Source of the DNA: Mycobacterium sp. ACS4331
GTDB taxonomy: Bacteria; Actinomycetota; Actinomycetes; Mycobacteriales; Mycobacteriaceae
Reading direction: 5' to 3'
DNA: 64,000 bases
Assembly: GCF_001667265.1 (NCBI RefSeq)
Contig: NZ_LZHW01000015.1
Span: forward strand, 1 to 64,000
The notes below the pieces were generated by a model. It was not told the DNA's origin. It did not search any database and saw only the letters and a list, made by a program, of their open reading frames with translations. A program made the position numbers and the translations under genes. Shown here in pieces: positions 28,182-36,291 of the stretch (position 1 is its first letter; every line of letters begins with the position of its first letter).

Positions 28182-28777
28182 GGTTGCGCCATCACGTTTT
28201 CCGCCGGACAGTCGCCGATGAGCTGGGCGACGACCGACCGGGCATCGCAGCGCGCCCCGCGGTTGTAGGGCAGCTTGGCAAGGGCCATGCCCATGGCGCA
28301 GGTGTTGGTCACCGCCGCGAAGGTCAACCCACCGCCGACCGCCCCGGCCAGCCACTTGAGCTTGGGAGCGGCGATGCTGCCCAGAATGCTGGTCAGCACG
28401 ATCGAACCCGCCACCAGCCGGACTTGGCGTTCCAGGTCCCAGCGCTGCGCCCCGCGGTTGACCGCGAATCCCTGGGCCTGCCAGGCCATGATGCCGCCGT
28501 CGAGGATGTGCACGTTGGACAGCCCCGCGTTGCGCAGCGTCTCCTCGGCCTGGGCGGCGCGCTGTCCTGATCGGCAGACCAGGATGACGTCCTCGGCGAG
28601 ATGGCCGGCGATCTCGTCGCGATGCTCCCGCAGCAGGTCCAGCGGGACGTTGTACGCGCCGGCGATGTGGGCGGACTCGAACTCAGCGGGAGTTCGAACG
28701 TCGAGCACACGCGGCGGAGCCGGCGAGGCCAGCAGGTCGCTGAGGCGGTTCGAATCGACGACGGAGGGTGCGGTCAT
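28169..28777 (-). CDS. membrane-anchored rhodanese (YgaP-like)
   Basis: This is a 202-residue sulfurtransferase. Residues 1-115 form a rhodanese domain with DVRTPAEFESAHIAGA and the active-site loop VCRSGQR (Cys68), which would carry the persulfide. Residues 120-180 form a DUF2892-like membrane hairpin (RLVAGSIVLTSILGSI, ending AAVTNTCAMGMALAKLPYN), as in E. coli YgaP. The C-terminal tail has three extra cysteines. The ATG at 28777 is preceded by GAAAGGAC, nearly the same leader as the divergent cstB-like gene. It is the first gene of the arm with tauE and cstR. Confidence 0.86.
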   Translation of the reverse strand: MTAPSVVDSNRLSDLLASPAPPRVLDVRTPAEFESAHIAGAYNVPLDLLREHRDEIAGHLAEDVILVCRSGQRAAQAEETLRNAGLSNVHILDGGIMAWQAQGFAVNRGAQRWDLERQVRLVAGSIVLTSILGSIAAPKLKWLAGAVGGGLTFAAVTNTCAMGMALAKLPYNRGARCDARSVVAQLIGDCPAENVMAQPCSR

Positions 28778-28811
28778 GTCTTGTCCTTTCGGCCCAGGGC
28801 CCGTGAGTCTC

Positions 28812-28827
28812 ATACCCATGGGGGTAT
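28812..28827. promoter_or_regulatory. CsoR/CstR-type operator 1
   Basis: The sequence ATACCCATGGGGGTAT is a perfect ATACCC-N4-GGGTAT palindrome. It is the copy nearest to the rhodanese start, about 35 bases upstream. CsoR-family repressors are known to bind G-tract palindromes with TAC/GTA flanks. Repression of the rhodanese-tauE-cstR arm is inferred. Confidence 0.72.
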
Positions 28828-28848
28828 CGTTTGGCACCCATGATAGGC

Positions 28849-28864
28849 ATACCCAGAGGGGTAT
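28849..28864. promoter_or_regulatory. CsoR/CstR-type operator 2
   Basis: The sequence ATACCCAGAGGGGTAT is a perfect ATACCC-N4-GGGTAT palindrome, 37 bases (centre to centre) from operator 1. On the minus strand a possible promoter, TTGCCG (28870-28865) and TATCAT (28845-28840), spans the space between operators 1 and 2, so occupancy would block the rhodanese arm. Confidence 0.72.
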
Positions 28865-28882
28865 CGGCAAGTGTGTTCCACA

Positions 28883-28898
28883 ATACCCCCAGGGGTAC
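28883..28898. promoter_or_regulatory. CsoR/CstR-type operator 3
   Basis: The sequence ATACCCCCAGGGGTAC keeps the consensus except for the last base. It lies directly before a TTGACA hexamer at 28899-28904 that is the best -35 candidate for the cstB-like gene. Its centre is 34 bases from operator 2. Confidence 0.7.
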
Positions 28899-28903
28899 TT
28901 GAC

Positions 28904-28919
28904 ATACCTAGGGGGGTAT
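28904..28919. promoter_or_regulatory. CsoR/CstR-type operator 4
   Basis: The sequence ATACCTAGGGGGGTAT has one arm mismatch. It begins on the last base of TTGACA and fills the spacer up to a weak -10 (CACAGT, 28923-28928), an ideal place to exclude polymerase from the cstB-sqr promoter. Its centre is 21 bases (two helical turns) from operator 3, so the two sites face the same side of the helix. Confidence 0.7.
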
Positions 28920-28962
28920 CTGCACAGTGGATGTCAACGGCTCTCTCGAAAGGACGCCAACG

Positions 28963-30342
28963 ATGAAGTTCATCCAGTACTACTTGGACTGCCTGTCCCA
29001 CGCGTCGTACCTGATCGGCGACGAGACCACCGGACGTGCCGTGGTCGTGGACCCACAGCGCGACGTGGCCGAATACCTCAGCGACGCTGAGAAGTTCGGG
29101 CTCACAATCGAATTGGTCATCGAGACCCACTTCCACGCCGACTTCCTGTCCGGCCACCTGGAACTGGCGAAGGCCACCGGAGCCAAGATCGTCTACTCCT
29201 CGGTCGCCGAGACCGAGTTCGAGTCGATGGGCGTGGCCGACGGGCAGCGGTACTCACTCGGTGAGGTGACGCTGGAGTTCCTCCACACCCCGGGCCACAC
29301 CCCTGAGTCGATGAGCATCGTGGTCTACGAGCACGCGGGTGACGACGTGCCCTACGGCGTGCTGACCGGTGACGCCCTGTTCATCGGCGACGTGGGCCGG
29401 CCCGACCTGCTGGCCTCGATCGGGTTCACCCGCGAGGAGTTGGCCGACAAGTTGTATGACTCACTGCACAACAAGCTGATGCCGCTGCCCGACGCCACCC
29501 GGGTCTACCCGGCGCACGGCGCCGGTTCGGCCTGCGGCAAGAACCTGTCGACGGACCTGTGGTCGACGATCGGCGAGCAGAAGGCCACCAACTACGCGCT
29601 GCGCGCCCCGGACAAGGCCACGTTCATGGAGTTGGTCACCGAGGGACAGCCGCCGGCACCGAGTTACTTCGTCTACGACGCGATCCTCAACCGCAAGGAT
29701 CGTGGGCTGTTGGATGAGAACCAGCTGCCGACCGCGATGAGCTATGAACAGGTCCGCGACGCGATGGCGGCCGGTGCGGTCCTGGTCGACGGACGTGGGC
29801 CCGAGGAGTTCGCGCTGGGGCATCTGCGCGGTGCGGTCAACATCGGGCTCGAGGGCCGCTACGCCGAATTCGCCGGGTCGGTGGTCCCCACGGACGTCGA
29901 CATCGTGCTGTTCGTCGAGCCCGGTCAGGAGCTGGAGGCCAAAACCCGGCTGGCCCGCATCGGTTTCGACCGGGTGATCGGCTACCTGGAGCGGCCGTTC
30001 GAGGCGATGTTCGACCACCCCGACGACGTCCAGATCGCCTCCCGGCTGACGGCCACCGCGTTCGACCAGCGTGCCGCTGAGTTGGCGAACCTGCAGATCG
30101 TCGACGTCCGCAACCCGGGCGAGGTCGCCGCGGGCACCATCCCAGGTGCGATCCCCATCCCGGTCGGTCAACTGCCGAGCCGGCTGGGCGAGCTGGATCC
30201 CACCCGCCCGACCGTCGTGTACTGCGCCGGCGGCTACCGGTCCTCGGTCGCAGCAAGCCTGTTGCGGCACAACGGTTTCGCTGATGTCAGTGACATCCTG
30301 GGCGGCTTCGGCGCCTGGGACGACGCCCGCCAGAACGCCTGA
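28963..30342 (+). CDS. cstB: persulfide dioxygenase-rhodanese fusion (CstB-like)
   Basis: This 459-residue fusion oxidises persulfide to sulfite and can form thiosulfate. Residues 1-240 form an ETHE1-like metallo-beta-lactamase domain: HFHADFLSGH (His56, His58, Asp60), HTPGHT (His112), TGDALFIGDVGRPDL (Asp137) and His185 of YPAHG. ETHE1 enzymes use a mononuclear Fe(II) bound by two His and one Asp. Residues about 255-350 form a rhodanese fold without Cys, and residues 370-459 an active rhodanese with Cys421 (VVYCAGGYRSS). This order equals staphylococcal CstB. The ATG at 28963 has GAAAGGAC upstream; a GTG at 28927 is in frame. SQR follows after 15 bases. Confidence 0.88.
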   Translation: MKFIQYYLDCLSHASYLIGDETTGRAVVVDPQRDVAEYLSDAEKFGLTIELVIETHFHADFLSGHLELAKATGAKIVYSSVAETEFESMGVADGQRYSLGEVTLEFLHTPGHTPESMSIVVYEHAGDDVPYGVLTGDALFIGDVGRPDLLASIGFTREELADKLYDSLHNKLMPLPDATRVYPAHGAGSACGKNLSTDLWSTIGEQKATNYALRAPDKATFMELVTEGQPPAPSYFVYDAILNRKDRGLLDENQLPTAMSYEQVRDAMAAGAVLVDGRGPEEFALGHLRGAVNIGLEGRYAEFAGSVVPTDVDIVLFVEPGQELEAKTRLARIGFDRVIGYLERPFEAMFDHPDDVQIASRLTATAFDQRAAELANLQIVDVRNPGEVAAGTIPGAIPIPVGQLPSRLGELDPTRPTVVYCAGGYRSSVAASLLRHNGFADVSDILGGFGAWDDARQNA

Positions 30343-30357
30343 GAGGAGCAGAGGATC

Positions 30358-31551
30358 ATGACCACCGGAAAACATCGAATCCTGATCGTCGGCGGCGGAA
30401 CGGCCGGCATCTCGGTTGCCGCCCGCCTGTTGCGCAGGGGCCACACCGACGTCGCCGTCATCGAACCGTCGGAGGTGCACTACTACCAACCGCTGTGGAC
30501 GCTCGTCGGCGGCGGCCAGGCCAAGGCCTCGACCACCGCACGCCCCGAGGCCTCGGTCATGCCCAAGGGCGCGAGGTGGATCAAGAACGCCGCGGCCGCT
30601 GTCGACCCCGACAACAACACCGTCACCTGCACCGACGGGGCGACCTACGAGTACGACGTCCTGGTGGTCTGTCCCGGGATCCAGCTGGACTGGGACCGCA
30701 CCGAGGGACTGTCCGATGCGCTCGGCAAGGACGGGGTGTCATCGAACTACCGATTCGACCTGGCACCGCGAACCTGGGACTTCATCCGCAACCTGCGTTC
30801 GGGCACCGCGGTGTTCGGCATGCCGTCCGGTCCCATCAAATGCGCCGGTGCGCCGCAGAAGATCGCCTACCTGGCCGCCGATTACTGGCGATCCCAGGGC
30901 GTGCTGAAGGACATCGACGTGCACCTGGTGGTGCCGACGCCGCGACTGTTCGGAATCCCGGCGATCGCCGACAGCCTCGATGCGATCGCCGCCGACTACG
31001 GCATCACGGTGCACACCGAATCCGAGGTGACCTCCGTCGACGCGGCCGCACACAAGGTGGGCGTCACCTCCGGCGGAGGCGGATCGTCGATGTTGCCCTA
31101 TGACGTCCTCCATGTGGCGCCGCGCCAGTCCGCACCGGACTGGATCAAGGCCAGCCCGCTGTCCACCGGCGACGCAGGAGGCTACGTCGAGATCGACAAG
31201 CACACCATGCAGCATGTGCGCCATCCCAACGTGTTCGGCCTCGGTGACGCCGGGTCATCGCCGAACTCCAAGACCGGCGCGGCGATCCGCAAGCAGGCCC
31301 CCGTCGTGGTTGAGAACATCGAGGCACATCTGGCCGGGCGACCGCTGACCGCCAGGTACGACGGCTACGGATCGTGCCCGATCGTCACGTCCTCGCACGA
31401 CATGCTCCTCGCGGAGTTCGACTACGACCTGAACCTGAAGCCGTCGTTCCCGGTGTTGAACCCGACGACGCCGCACCGGCCGTACTGGTACCTGAAGAAG
31501 TACGGGCTGCCGTTCATGTACTGGAACCTGATGCTCAAGGGCCTGGCCTAG
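30358..31551 (+). CDS. sqr: sulfide:quinone oxidoreductase (type II-like)
   Basis: This 397-residue flavoprotein should oxidise sulfide at the membrane, pass electrons to menaquinone and yield a persulfide. The FAD-binding motif is VGGGTAGISVAARL at the N-terminus, with a second flavin segment VFGLGDAGSSPNSKTGAAI. Two candidate catalytic cysteines, Cys162 (GPIKCAGAPQK) and Cys340 (GYGSCPIV), match the pair used in human-type SQOR. The C-terminal amphipathic region (YWYLKKYGLPFMYWNLMLKG) suits membrane attachment. GAGAGGAGCAG before the ATG is a clear ribosome-binding site. It forms an operon with the cstB-like gene. Confidence 0.88.
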   Translation: MTTGKHRILIVGGGTAGISVAARLLRRGHTDVAVIEPSEVHYYQPLWTLVGGGQAKASTTARPEASVMPKGARWIKNAAAAVDPDNNTVTCTDGATYEYDVLVVCPGIQLDWDRTEGLSDALGKDGVSSNYRFDLAPRTWDFIRNLRSGTAVFGMPSGPIKCAGAPQKIAYLAADYWRSQGVLKDIDVHLVVPTPRLFGIPAIADSLDAIAADYGITVHTESEVTSVDAAAHKVGVTSGGGGSSMLPYDVLHVAPRQSAPDWIKASPLSTGDAGGYVEIDKHTMQHVRHPNVFGLGDAGSSPNSKTGAAIRKQAPVVVENIEAHLAGRPLTARYDGYGSCPIVTSSHDMLLAEFDYDLNLKPSFPVLNPTTPHRPYWYLKKYGLPFMYWNLMLKGLA

Positions 31552-31577
31552 AACAACGGCTCAAAACCACTCGGGGG

Positions 31578-32627
31578 CTAGAACAGTTCCTTGGCCAGCA
31601 GTTCCAACGTGGTGGTGCGGGCGGGTGCGGTGGCCGGGTCGGTGCCGCGGCGCGCCGACCCGACCGGGTTGACCATCACCTCGTCGACGCCGAACTTCTC
31701 GGCCAGCTGACGCAGCTGATCGGCGGCCTCGGCGGGCGCTCCGACGATGGCCTTGGCTCGGCCCACGTCGACGATCGCCTGCTCCTGCGGGGTCAGCGTG
31801 GTGACCTGCGCGTCCTCGACCAGGTCGAGTGCGGTCAGGGGCTGCCCGGTGCGCAGGCGCGCCATCATGAGCAGATTCGGCAGCAGCAGTTCCTCGGCCT
31901 CCTCGCGCGTCGCCGCCACCGACGCGTTGACCGTCAGGAACGTCACGGGTTCGCTCGCCAGATCGCTGGGCTGGAACTCCGCGCGGTAGATCTCGAGCGC
32001 CTCGTCGGTGCCGTGGCCGGCGAAGTGGTGGGCGAACACGTACGGCAGGCCCTTGGCGGCGGCCAGGTGCGCGGAGTACATCGAGGACCCGAGCAGCCAG
32101 ATCCGCGGCTCGCTGACCGCTTCGGGGGTGGCCTTGAGGATGTAGTCGGGCCGGCCCAGGTGTGCGGGCAGGTCGACCCGGACGCCGCGGGCACTCATCA
32201 TGGCCGCGATCTCGTCGAGGTACTGCGGGAACTTCTCGACATCGGAGTCGTCCCGGCCCGCGGCACCGCGCAGCAGCACTGACGTCACGGGATCACTGCC
32301 GGGGGCACGCCCCAGGCCCAGGTCGATACGGCCCGGCGCGGCGGCCTCGAGCAGCGCGAACTGCTCGGCGACGGCCAGCGGCGCATGGTTGGGCAGCATG
32401 ACACCGCCCGATCCCAGCCTGATGTGTTCGGTCTGCGCGGCCAGGTAGCCGATCAGCACCGGCGGGCTGGTGGCCGCGACGGCCGGCATGTTGTGGTGCT
32501 CGGCGAGCCAATACCGGGTGTACCCGAGCTGGTCGGCGGTCTGGGCGAGCCGAACCGTGGCGGCCAGCGCATCGGATGTGGTCTGGTCGGTGCGCACCGG
32601 AACCAGATCGAGGACAGAAAGACGCAT
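31578..32627 (-). CDS. luciferase-like (LLM) flavin oxidoreductase, MsnO8/YhbW-like
   Basis: This full-length 349-residue LLM-family protein begins LSVLDLVPVRTDQTTSDAL, with RYWLAEHHNMPAVAATSPPVLIG and RIRLGSGGVMLPNH-type sequence characteristic of the MsnO8/YhbW branch, and GRIDLGLGRAPGSDP. These enzymes use reduced flavin (FMNH2), and most have unknown substrates. It lies 26 bases beyond the sqr stop on the opposite strand, so it is probably not part of the sulfide operon. The start is ATG. Confidence 0.82.
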   Translation of the reverse strand: MRLSVLDLVPVRTDQTTSDALAATVRLAQTADQLGYTRYWLAEHHNMPAVAATSPPVLIGYLAAQTEHIRLGSGGVMLPNHAPLAVAEQFALLEAAAPGRIDLGLGRAPGSDPVTSVLLRGAAGRDDSDVEKFPQYLDEIAAMMSARGVRVDLPAHLGRPDYILKATPEAVSEPRIWLLGSSMYSAHLAAAKGLPYVFAHHFAGHGTDEALEIYRAEFQPSDLASEPVTFLTVNASVAATREEAEELLLPNLLMMARLRTGQPLTALDLVEDAQVTTLTPQEQAIVDVGRAKAIVGAPAEAADQLRQLAEKFGVDEVMVNPVGSARRGTDPATAPARTTTLELLAKELF

Positions 32628-32664
32628 AACGCCTCCAACGCTACGCGTGGCCCATCGCTTCCGT

Positions 32665-32713
32665 GATTTCGGCGCGCTTGCATGCGCTGAGCGCCGGTGT
32701 GCGCGCCGAAATC
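32665..32713 (-). terminator. long-loop hairpin after udgB
   Basis: GATTTCGGCGCGC (32665-32677) pairs perfectly with GCGCGCCGAAATC (32701-32713) around a 23-base loop. It begins 3 bases beyond the udgB stop and lies upstream of the LLM gene on the same strand. No T-run follows. It could end udgB transcription; similar hairpins occur at 40828 and 62086. Confidence 0.5.
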
Positions 32714-32715
32714 GC

Positions 32716-33528
32716 TCAGATGCCGGCGCGGCGGCGGGCGTCGGCGAAGACCTCGTCGAGCATGGCCGGAGTCAGCCGCCCGGTGAACATGTTCTGCTGG
32801 CTGGGGTGGAAGCACCCGAGAAGCTGCTGTCCGGACGGCAGCGTCACGACGGCACCGTGCCCGAACTTCGGTCTGCGACCCGCGATCTGATCCGCGAGCA
32901 GGCCCAGCGCGACGTTCCAGGCGAACCCGCCGAGCGCAACGATCACTCGAACCTCGGGGGCGACCATCGCCCATTCCGCGCGCAGCCAGGGTGCACACGT
33001 GTCGCGTTCGGCCGGGGTCGGGGCGTTGTCCGGCGGCGCGCACCGCACCGGCGCACTGATTCGAATCCGGTTGGCCCGCAGCCCGTCTCCCGAGTCGACG
33101 GACGCCGCCTGGTTGACCAGTCCGGCACGGTGCAGGGCCGCGAACAGCTGGTCACCGGACCGGTCGCCGGTGAACATCCGGCCGGTCCGGTTGGCGCCGT
33201 TGGCCGCCGGGGCCAAACCGACGATGAACAGCCTCGGTCGCACCGAACCCCACCCGGGGACGGGTCGGCCCCAGTACGGCTGATCGGCGAACGCACGCCG
33301 TTTCACCACCGCCACCTCCTCACGCCAGGCGACCAGGCGCGGGCAGGCCCGGCACACACTGACCTCGGCGTCGAGATCTCTGAGGCGCTGCGCCTCGGCC
33401 GCCAGCCGGACGACGTCGTCCGCGTCACCGGCCACGGGCGTGGCGCCGGTGGCCGGGTCCCCGGGCCAACGAGTCCCGGGCGGCACGGGCGAAGCAAACC
33501 TGCGTCCGGTCCGGGGGTGAGGCAGCAC
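32716..33528 (-). CDS. udgB: family 5 uracil-DNA glycosylase UdgB
   Basis: This 270-residue iron-sulfur DNA glycosylase removes uracil, hypoxanthine and other damaged bases. Motif A is [19 protein letters not shown] and motif [14 protein letters not shown], both diagnostic of UdgB. Four cysteines suitable for a 4Fe-4S cluster are present (VCRACPRL near the N-terminus, RCAPP and CAPW further on). Motif A lacks the catalytic Asp of family 1 enzymes, as is normal in this family. The start is GTG at 33528; a longer N-terminus as in M. tuberculosis UdgB (Rv1259) cannot be excluded. It is divergent from the tap gene. Confidence 0.9.
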   Translation of the reverse strand: MLPHPRTGRRFASPVPPGTRWPGDPATGATPVAGDADDVVRLAAEAQRLRDLDAEVSVCRACPRLVAWREEVAVVKRRAFADQPYWGRPVPGWGSVRPRLFIVGLAPAANGANRTGRMFTGDRSGDQLFAALHRAGLVNQAASVDSGDGLRANRIRISAPVRCAPPDNAPTPAERDTCAPWLRAEWAMVAPEVRVIVALGGFAWNVALGLLADQIAGRRPKFGHGAVVTLPSGQQLLGCFHPSQQNMFTGRLTPAMLDEVFADARRRAGI

Positions 33529-33608
33529 CAGACCATGGTGCCCGACACGGGCGCTGCACTGGGCGAAACCGCCGGGCGACGGTCGGCCACGCTCTAAGAT
33601 TGCCCGCC

Positions 33609-34835
33609 ATGGTCGGCGGCAGACGTGTTCCCTTGGCGCTGATCCTGTTTGCCGCCCTGATGGCCGGGACCGGTAACGGCATCACCATCGTGGCGTTCCC
33701 CTGGCTGGTGCTGCAGCGCAGCGGATCGGCGTTCGAGGCGTCGCTGGTGGCGATGGCCGGGACCCTTCCACTGCTGGCGGCGACCCTGATCGCCGGTGCG
33801 GCCGTCGACTACATCGGCCGGCGCCGGGTGTCGATGCTGGCCGATCTGCTCTCCGGCCTGTCGGTGATGGCGGTTCCGGTGATCGCGTTGGTGTTCGGAG
33901 TCGACGCGGTCAACGTCGCGGTGCTCGCGGCGCTGGCCGCACTCGGCGCCTTCTTCGACCCGGCCGGGATGACCGCGCGCGAGTCGATGCTGCCCGAGGC
34001 CGCCGGCCGCGCCGGCTGGACGCTGGATCACGCGAACAGCGTCTATGAGGCGGTGTTCAACCTCGCCTACATCGTGGGCCCCGGCATCGGCGGCCTGCTG
34101 ATCGCCACCATCGGTGGCATCAACACAATGTGGGTGACCGCGGCGGCGTTCTTCCTGGCCATCGTCGCCATCTCGGTCCTTCGCCTCGAAGGCGCGGGCC
34201 GGCCGGATCGCACCAAACTGCCCGAACGGGTGTGGCCGGGCATCGTCGAGGGCATCAGGTTCGTCTGGAACAACAAGGTGCTGCGCACCCTGGCGTTCAT
34301 CGACCTGACCGTGACGGGCCTGTACATGCCGATGGAGTCGGTGCTGTTCCCGAAGTACTTCACCGACCGCGACGAACCCGCACAGTTGGGCTGGGTGCTG
34401 ATGGCGCTGTCGATCGGCGGACTGATCGGCGCACTCAGCTACGCCGTGCTGTCGAGCCACCTCAAGCGGCGCACCACGATGCTGATCGCGGTGCTGACCC
34501 TCGGCGTGGCGATGACGGTCATCGCGTTCCTGCCGCCGCTGCCTCTGATCCTGGTGCTGTGCGCGATCGTCGGCTTCGTCTACGGCCCTATCGCACCGAT
34601 CTACAACTACGTGATGCAGACCCGCGCTCCGGCGCATCTGCGCGGGCGGGTGGTCGGCGTGATGGGATCGCTGGCGTACGCGGCGGGACCGCTGGGGCTG
34701 ATCATCGCCGGCCCCCTGGCCGACACCGCGGGACTGCAGACCACCTTCCTGGCGCTGGCGCTGCCGATGCTGTTGATCGGCCTGCTGGCCCTGGGGCTCA
34801 AGTCCCTGCGCGAGCTGGATCGAACACCCGACTGA
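33609..34835 (+). CDS. tap: multidrug efflux pump Tap
   Basis: This is a 408-residue major facilitator protein with about 12 helices. The sequence closely follows my memory of Rv1258c (Tap), for example [62 protein letters not shown] and [11 protein letters not shown]. Tap exports tetracycline, aminoglycosides and other drugs using the proton gradient. The ATG at 33609 is preferred over an in-frame TTG at 33600. Its last 38 bases overlap the convergent HxlR regulator gene. In M. tuberculosis, tap is WhiB7-regulated; I did not find an obvious AT-rich WhiB7 promoter here. Confidence 0.92.
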   Translation: MVGGRRVPLALILFAALMAGTGNGITIVAFPWLVLQRSGSAFEASLVAMAGTLPLLAATLIAGAAVDYIGRRRVSMLADLLSGLSVMAVPVIALVFGVDAVNVAVLAALAALGAFFDPAGMTARESMLPEAAGRAGWTLDHANSVYEAVFNLAYIVGPGIGGLLIATIGGINTMWVTAAAFFLAIVAISVLRLEGAGRPDRTKLPERVWPGIVEGIRFVWNNKVLRTLAFIDLTVTGLYMPMESVLFPKYFTDRDEPAQLGWVLMALSIGGLIGALSYAVLSSHLKRRTTMLIAVLTLGVAMTVIAFLPPLPLILVLCAIVGFVYGPIAPIYNYVMQTRAPAHLRGRVVGVMGSLAYAAGPLGLIIAGPLADTAGLQTTFLALALPMLLIGLLALGLKSLRELDRTPD

Positions 34836-35445
34836 GCTGGCGCAGTGCGGCGGGCTCGCCGTCGACGGACAGCGCACCCTGAGCCTGAAGCTGCACCGCG
34901 CGAACCGGATCCATTGCCGCCATCAGGGTTTCGGCATCGCCGGTGAGCGTGACATCGGCGGGAGCGTCGTCGTCGAGATCATCGATGCGGTGTTCACCGA
35001 TGTGCAGCGTCCGCGTGCCCTCGGGCGTCACCAACCGCAGCGTCAGGTCCACTCCCCCTCGATCCGGTCGCACGAACGCGCGGACGGCACGGCCCAGCCA
35101 CTGCGGTCGCACGACGTCGCCGGGTGCGCGCGACTCCAGCAGGCGCCGACCCCACCGCGCATAGGCGTGCACAACATCCTCGAGTTCGCGCCCGACGTCG
35201 GTGAGTTCGTAGACGCGTCCAGTGGCGGGCTTCGGCAGGTCGCGGCGCTGGATCAGCCCCTCGGATTCCAGGTCGCGCAGGCGGCCGGCCAGCATGTCCG
35301 TGGCGATGGGCGCGAGTGCGGCCAACAGGTCGTTGTAGCGCTGGGGTCCGTCGAGAAGTTCACGGATCACGAGCAGCGTCCACCGATCCCCCACGATGTC
35401 CAGGCTCTTGGCCACCGCGCAGTACTGGGCATAGGACCGCACCAT
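34798..35445 (-). CDS. HxlR-type regulator with C-terminal SCP2-like domain
   Basis: This is a 215-residue regulator. Residues 1-100 form a winged helix of the HxlR family (YCAVAKSLDIVGDRWTLLVI, RELLDGPQRYNDLL, LRDLESEGLIQRR). Residues about 120-215 resemble an SCP2/sterol-carrier-like sensor often fused to HxlR in actinobacteria. The ATG at 35445 gives MVRSYAQYC. In the 75 bases before it lie two ACTTG-TCCAAGT palindromes, likely its own operators and shared with the divergent gene. Its end overlaps the end of tap. Confidence 0.83.
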   Translation of the reverse strand: MVRSYAQYCAVAKSLDIVGDRWTLLVIRELLDGPQRYNDLLAALAPIATDMLAGRLRDLESEGLIQRRDLPKPATGRVYELTDVGRELEDVVHAYARWGRRLLESRAPGDVVRPQWLGRAVRAFVRPDRGGVDLTLRLVTPEGTRTLHIGEHRIDDLDDDAPADVTLTGDAETLMAAMDPVRAVQLQAQGALSVDGEPAALRQLSRVFDPARAGT

Positions 35446-35461
35446 GCCGCCATCGTAGCCC

Positions 35462-35501
35462 AACTTGGATTGTCCAAGTTTTTACTTGTTTTTTCCAAGT
35501 T
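35462..35501. promoter_or_regulatory. two AACTTGGA-type palindromes in the HxlR divergent promoter
   Basis: The first site, AACTTGGA-TTG-TCCAAGTT (35462-35480), is perfect. The second, ACTTG-N6-CCAAGT (35484-35501), is imperfect. Both occupy the A+T-rich centre between the regulator and the MDMPI-like gene. HxlR proteins bind such inverted repeats near their own genes, so control of both directions is likely. Confidence 0.62.
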
Positions 35502-35520
35502 GTGGATTTAGCGTCGACCC

Positions 35521-36282
35521 ATGGACCCCTCCTCCGCCACCACCACCGCGATCGGGCTGATTCACCAGTTCGCCGACACCCTCGACACCCTGGGCCCAGG
35601 CCAGTTCCGCAGCCCCACCCCCTGCGCGGGGTGGACCGTCGAGGACCTCGCGGCCCACGTCGCGACCGGACTCTTCACGGCCGCCGAGGCCTTCCACCGG
35701 GCCCGCTTCGGCGCACTGAGCCCACCCTCGAAGATTTCCGGCCCGATCCCCTCCGACGCGCTGGCGGATCGGATTCGGTTGGGCGCCAGCCACCTTCGCG
35801 AAGCCCTGGACCGCGGGCCACGAACCTGGCCCGACATCGGACTGCGGTTCGGGCGTTATCCCTTCGCGGCGGCACTGCAGTGCCTGGTCATCGAGTACGG
35901 CGTGCACTGCAACGACCTGACCCGAGCGACCACGGACCCCGCAGCACCGTTCCCCCGCGCCGCCGTCGATGCACTGTTCGGGTTCGGTGCGCAGTACCTG
36001 CTGCTGCAGGCCGAGCCCCTCGAAGCCCCAGAAATCCCAGAAGCCCCAGGGACCCCACCCATGAAGTACACGCTGCGAGCGCCCTCGGCCACCATGACGA
36101 TCGCCTGGGACGGCGCACGGTGGCGCGAGGGCACCGGTTCGGATGGACCCGGTTGCACGATCTCCGGGTCCGATGACGACATCGCCCGGTTGATGCTGCG
36201 CCGAATGGACGCCGACGAACTCGATCTCGACGACCCCCACGCGCTGGCGTCCGGGTTCGTCACCGCAATCCGACCGCTGTAG
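35521..36282 (+). CDS. maleylpyruvate-isomerase/mycothiol-transferase family protein
   Basis: This is a 253-residue protein of the mycothiol-dependent MDMPI/DinB-like superfamily (TIGR03086 style). The N-terminal motif PTPCAGWTVEDLAAHV contains the family Trp and the metal-ligand His region. HCNDLTR supplies a further candidate ligand at about residue 124. A Pro/Glu-rich linker (about 163-178) leads to a C-terminal MDMPI-C-like domain. The role may be mycothiol conjugation or detoxification, but the substrate is unknown. It is divergent from the HxlR regulator and is followed after 9 bases by the DUF3237 gene. Confidence 0.72.
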   Translation: MDPSSATTTAIGLIHQFADTLDTLGPGQFRSPTPCAGWTVEDLAAHVATGLFTAAEAFHRARFGALSPPSKISGPIPSDALADRIRLGASHLREALDRGPRTWPDIGLRFGRYPFAAALQCLVIEYGVHCNDLTRATTDPAAPFPRAAVDALFGFGAQYLLLQAEPLEAPEIPEAPGTPPMKYTLRAPSATMTIAWDGARWREGTGSDGPGCTISGSDDDIARLMLRRMDADELDLDDPHALASGFVTAIRPL

Positions 36283-36291
36283 GGAGCCGAA

